A DNA stretch of 64,000 nt from Apostichopus japonicus. Lineage: Eukaryota; Echinodermata; Holothuroidea; Aspidochirotida; Stichopodidae. The position numbers were made by a program, and so were the translations under genes. Below are positions 61,394 to 64,000 of this stretch, one piece after another. The notes under the pieces were generated by a model. It was not told the origin of the DNA. It worked only from the letters and a program-made list of their open reading frames with translations, and ran no database searches. The stretch is from assembly GCF_037975245.1 (NCBI RefSeq), contig NC_092578.1:6119001-6183000 (forward strand), in the 5' to 3' direction. How positions within the stretch are numbered: the first letter of the stretch is position 1; the number at the start of each line of letters is the position of its first letter.

Positions 61394-64000
61394 TTCATTT
61401 TTAACTTGAAGTAAAGTTCTTCTATTATAACAGAGCATTACCAAATGGTATACTTGAATGGATCTAGTGAAAGAGGAATAAAGCTCTTACGAAAAGAAAT
61501 AAGCTTTTTTGTTAAACTATGAAGAGACACGTCAATTAAAACCTATGCAGTTTGCTTTGCCATACTCTTATTCTAAAAGCCTTTCACATCAGAAATATAG
61601 CAAAAGTACACTTGCTAATGTATTTCTAGTCACTGAGAGATTTTGGGTTTATTTCAATTCTCTTCAATTACCTGTCCCTTATACACACTCTGATCTAATA
61701 AGTTTATAAAAGTTGTCAACATTTTTGCACTGCTCCAGCCCTCAATGACCCCTTGGGGTTAATGTCGGCCTTTTTCCTTCCTTCTGAATCTACCATCCCA
61801 AGGCCTGCGGATGATACTCGATTTAACCGCAGCAGATTCTCACAAATACTGGGCAGGACACACAAGTTTCAACGCTATAGAAAGAGGGCAGTATTATAAT
61901 AGATATATATGTTTATATCATATAATTAAAACTTTTCATAGATGTTCTTTAATTTTTTGGCAAGATTTCTAGGAGCATATTGCAAAGACACATATCCGAT
62001 TATTTTAAATGCTTTAAATGATGGACAGTACATGAAAATAATTTCTATTCCTGAAGAGGAAGTTACAAAGTCTGAAATAAAAATCATACAACAACTATAA
62101 TAATCTAGTTCAGCATAGAATTTGTACGCAATAGCTTATAATACTATGACAAGTACGTTGTGCTTGATGCAATGTTTATTTGTGGCACATTTCACACCAA
62201 AGGTGTAAACTGTTCTTTAGGAATTTACACAAAGTGGAAATGACCTAATATTGACTGCAGAAAGAGGTGTAAAATACTTTTGTGTTTGTCATCTGTCTGT
62301 CTGTTTATCAAAAACCTGACTTGACGTGATATTTGATACAGCGAGATTTCTTTCCATTTTCTTGTGCAGATAAAGCATGTGTACCATAACTAGTTTACAA
62401 TAGTATAGGATAAATGTGCAGGAATGATTTCAGAGAGGGAAAAAAATTGTAATACAAAGTAATTATAGACTGCTAATTATTTGAAGTTGTGATCACATAT
62501 ATTGCTACTCTTACTACTAAATGCTTCCCTACTGCCCTGACAAGTTGTGGGAAGGGGAAGGGGTTGTTACGGGGCCCAGGGAAATAAGGGATGAAAATCA
62601 TTTTTACTCAGTTTCAAAATATACTTTTAAAGAAGAAGGTCCAGTGACACATTTTATCCCCCTCTCTTCACTTCTCACCCCTCCTTCCCTCTCCTCCCTG
62701 CGAGAAAAATATATAAATGACATGTTTATTAAAAATCACATTTATGAAATACACACATATAATATCTTATGATTTATTAATGGCTAAATTTGGTCTATAT
62801 AGTTTATTGTAGAGTGTTATGTTAGGGTTCTATGTGTATGAAACGTGCATGCTCGCAGATAACAGATTTTTGAGGGTACATCAGGCCCGTTGAAGAACTA
62901 AGGGTCTCTCTACGGATATATTGTTGGTATATGAAATGATTATTAATAGAGCTTCCTAATTTTGGAAGAGTCCTGAACAGCATATAATAAATATATACAA
63001 TAGAGATAGAGATTTATTTATAAAGTAACCTCATAATTAGTGCTGGTTATACAACAACAATGCTTCACCATTAAGACAATGGTTTGATTGCAAGATGATT
63101 TATAAAGCAACAAGACCCTTTCCTTGTGATATATTGGCCAACTATAGATTCAAAGTGATTGCAAGGGTGACCTGGTATACATTTACTTCACGGGGTCAAG
63201 TAGTTAGTAAGTTTGTAAATATTTACTCAATATATACAAAATCGAAAGCTCTAAATGATAAAAGTATCTTCATTACCAACCTAAAAGTAAACAATATGTA
63301 AATTTGCACCACCATATTATATGATTTGGATGTTGTCATATTGGGATGCAAGTTGTTGAAATTTAGCCCCAATAATATATCTTCCAAAAGGGGGTTGCTA
63401 TAGGGATTTAAGCTGCCGTCTTCTGGTTACCACCAACAGTAGCAGTAAGCAATTACTGTAATAGCTATCTACATTGTCATGTGACATAAATGTATTATAA
63501 TAATTAGTGAACTTAAAAGTCCAAGAATACACTAACAGCTTGCTACAAGATTGATCCATTTATTCTATAAATTTTGAGTATGCATGGTTAAATTGCTTGA
63601 AAACTTTGCATTTTTCTGTATATTATGACTCTAAGACAGGGTAACACTGATACACTGATACACATCTTTTATCATAGTCATGCACACTAGTCTCCTTTAA
63701 GAATATAAGCATACAAACAGCAAACAAGACAGCTATTCGTCTCACATTCATGCTACAAAAGTTGTCATTTGTCAGTTAATTTTGGCACTCAGGTAAAGAA
63801 ACTGATGCCTTGCCTGTCACACACAAATAAGAGAATAGTTGATGAAATAACTACAGTGTCATAGTTAAGTCTCAACCAGAGCTTTGCTTGTGTCCTGGTT
63901 AATTATAGTCCAACTAAAAGTAATCAGATATAATCTCAACCAGCTTGAAACGACTAATGTAACATTTGTAAAATGCCCCTCGAATTTCCTTTAATATTTT
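61394..64000. other. No gene recognised
   Basis: AT-rich unique sequence to the window end. ORFs at 61509, 62521 and 63095 show no known motif. Confidence 0.5.

Overview
This window is AT-rich animal nuclear DNA. It carries spliced exons with GT..AG introns, long gene-poor stretches, MITEs, tRNA-derived SINEs, LINE remnants and microsatellites. Nothing bacterial, organellar or CRISPR-like was seen. The channel gene and the style of repeats (hAT MITEs, repeat tails with 'gcgctatataaatg', tiny ribozyme-like inserts) would suit a marine invertebrate such as an echinoderm, but the species assignment is inference only.

The one gene I can name is part of an ERG-type voltage-gated potassium channel (KCNH2/6/7 class) on the + strand. 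Three consecutive coding exons are visible: 33057-33263 (end of the PAS/eag domain), 34053-34553 (start of the cytoplasmic linker, with the ERG motif TFRLKLP) and 35878-36098 (end of the linker, with KVTQ just before the membrane domain). Splice phases agree at both internal junctions. The exons for the start of the PAS domain and for the channel core (S1-S6, pore, cyclic-nucleotide-binding homology domain) were not found, so most of the window is probably intron of this gene.

The most unusual feature sits in this gene. The end of the 501-nt exon, together with its 5' splice site and the first bases of the intron, is repeated about eight times with an 81-bp period (about 34502-35120). This gives a row of near-identical copies of an exon/intron border, most of them with an intact GTAAGT donor.

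Region by region. 1-5.4 kb: no gene. 5.49-5.79 kb: minus-strand tRNA-headed SINE. 6.01-6.34 kb: an unidentified minus-strand ORF with a possible membrane anchor. 6.34-20.4 kb: dispersed repeats and simple sequence. 20.4-20.8, 37.0-37.4, 6.5 and 46.5 kb: copies of one dispersed repeat family. 22.2 and 24.8 kb: two hAT-type MITEs with perfect 8-bp target duplications. 23.2 kb: a G-rich tandem array. 33-36 kb: the channel exons. 44.3-44.95 kb: a degenerate minisatellite. 52.1-52.4 kb: the 3' end of a decayed LINE reverse transcriptase ORF. 53.0-53.7 kb: a 0.7-kb element with terminal inverted repeats. 54.8 and 56.0 kb: two copies of a second SINE. 59.0-59.4 kb: a third hAT MITE. 60.3 and 61.3 kb: two 60-65-bp insertions with a hammerhead-ribozyme-like core, each flanked by a 13-bp target duplication.
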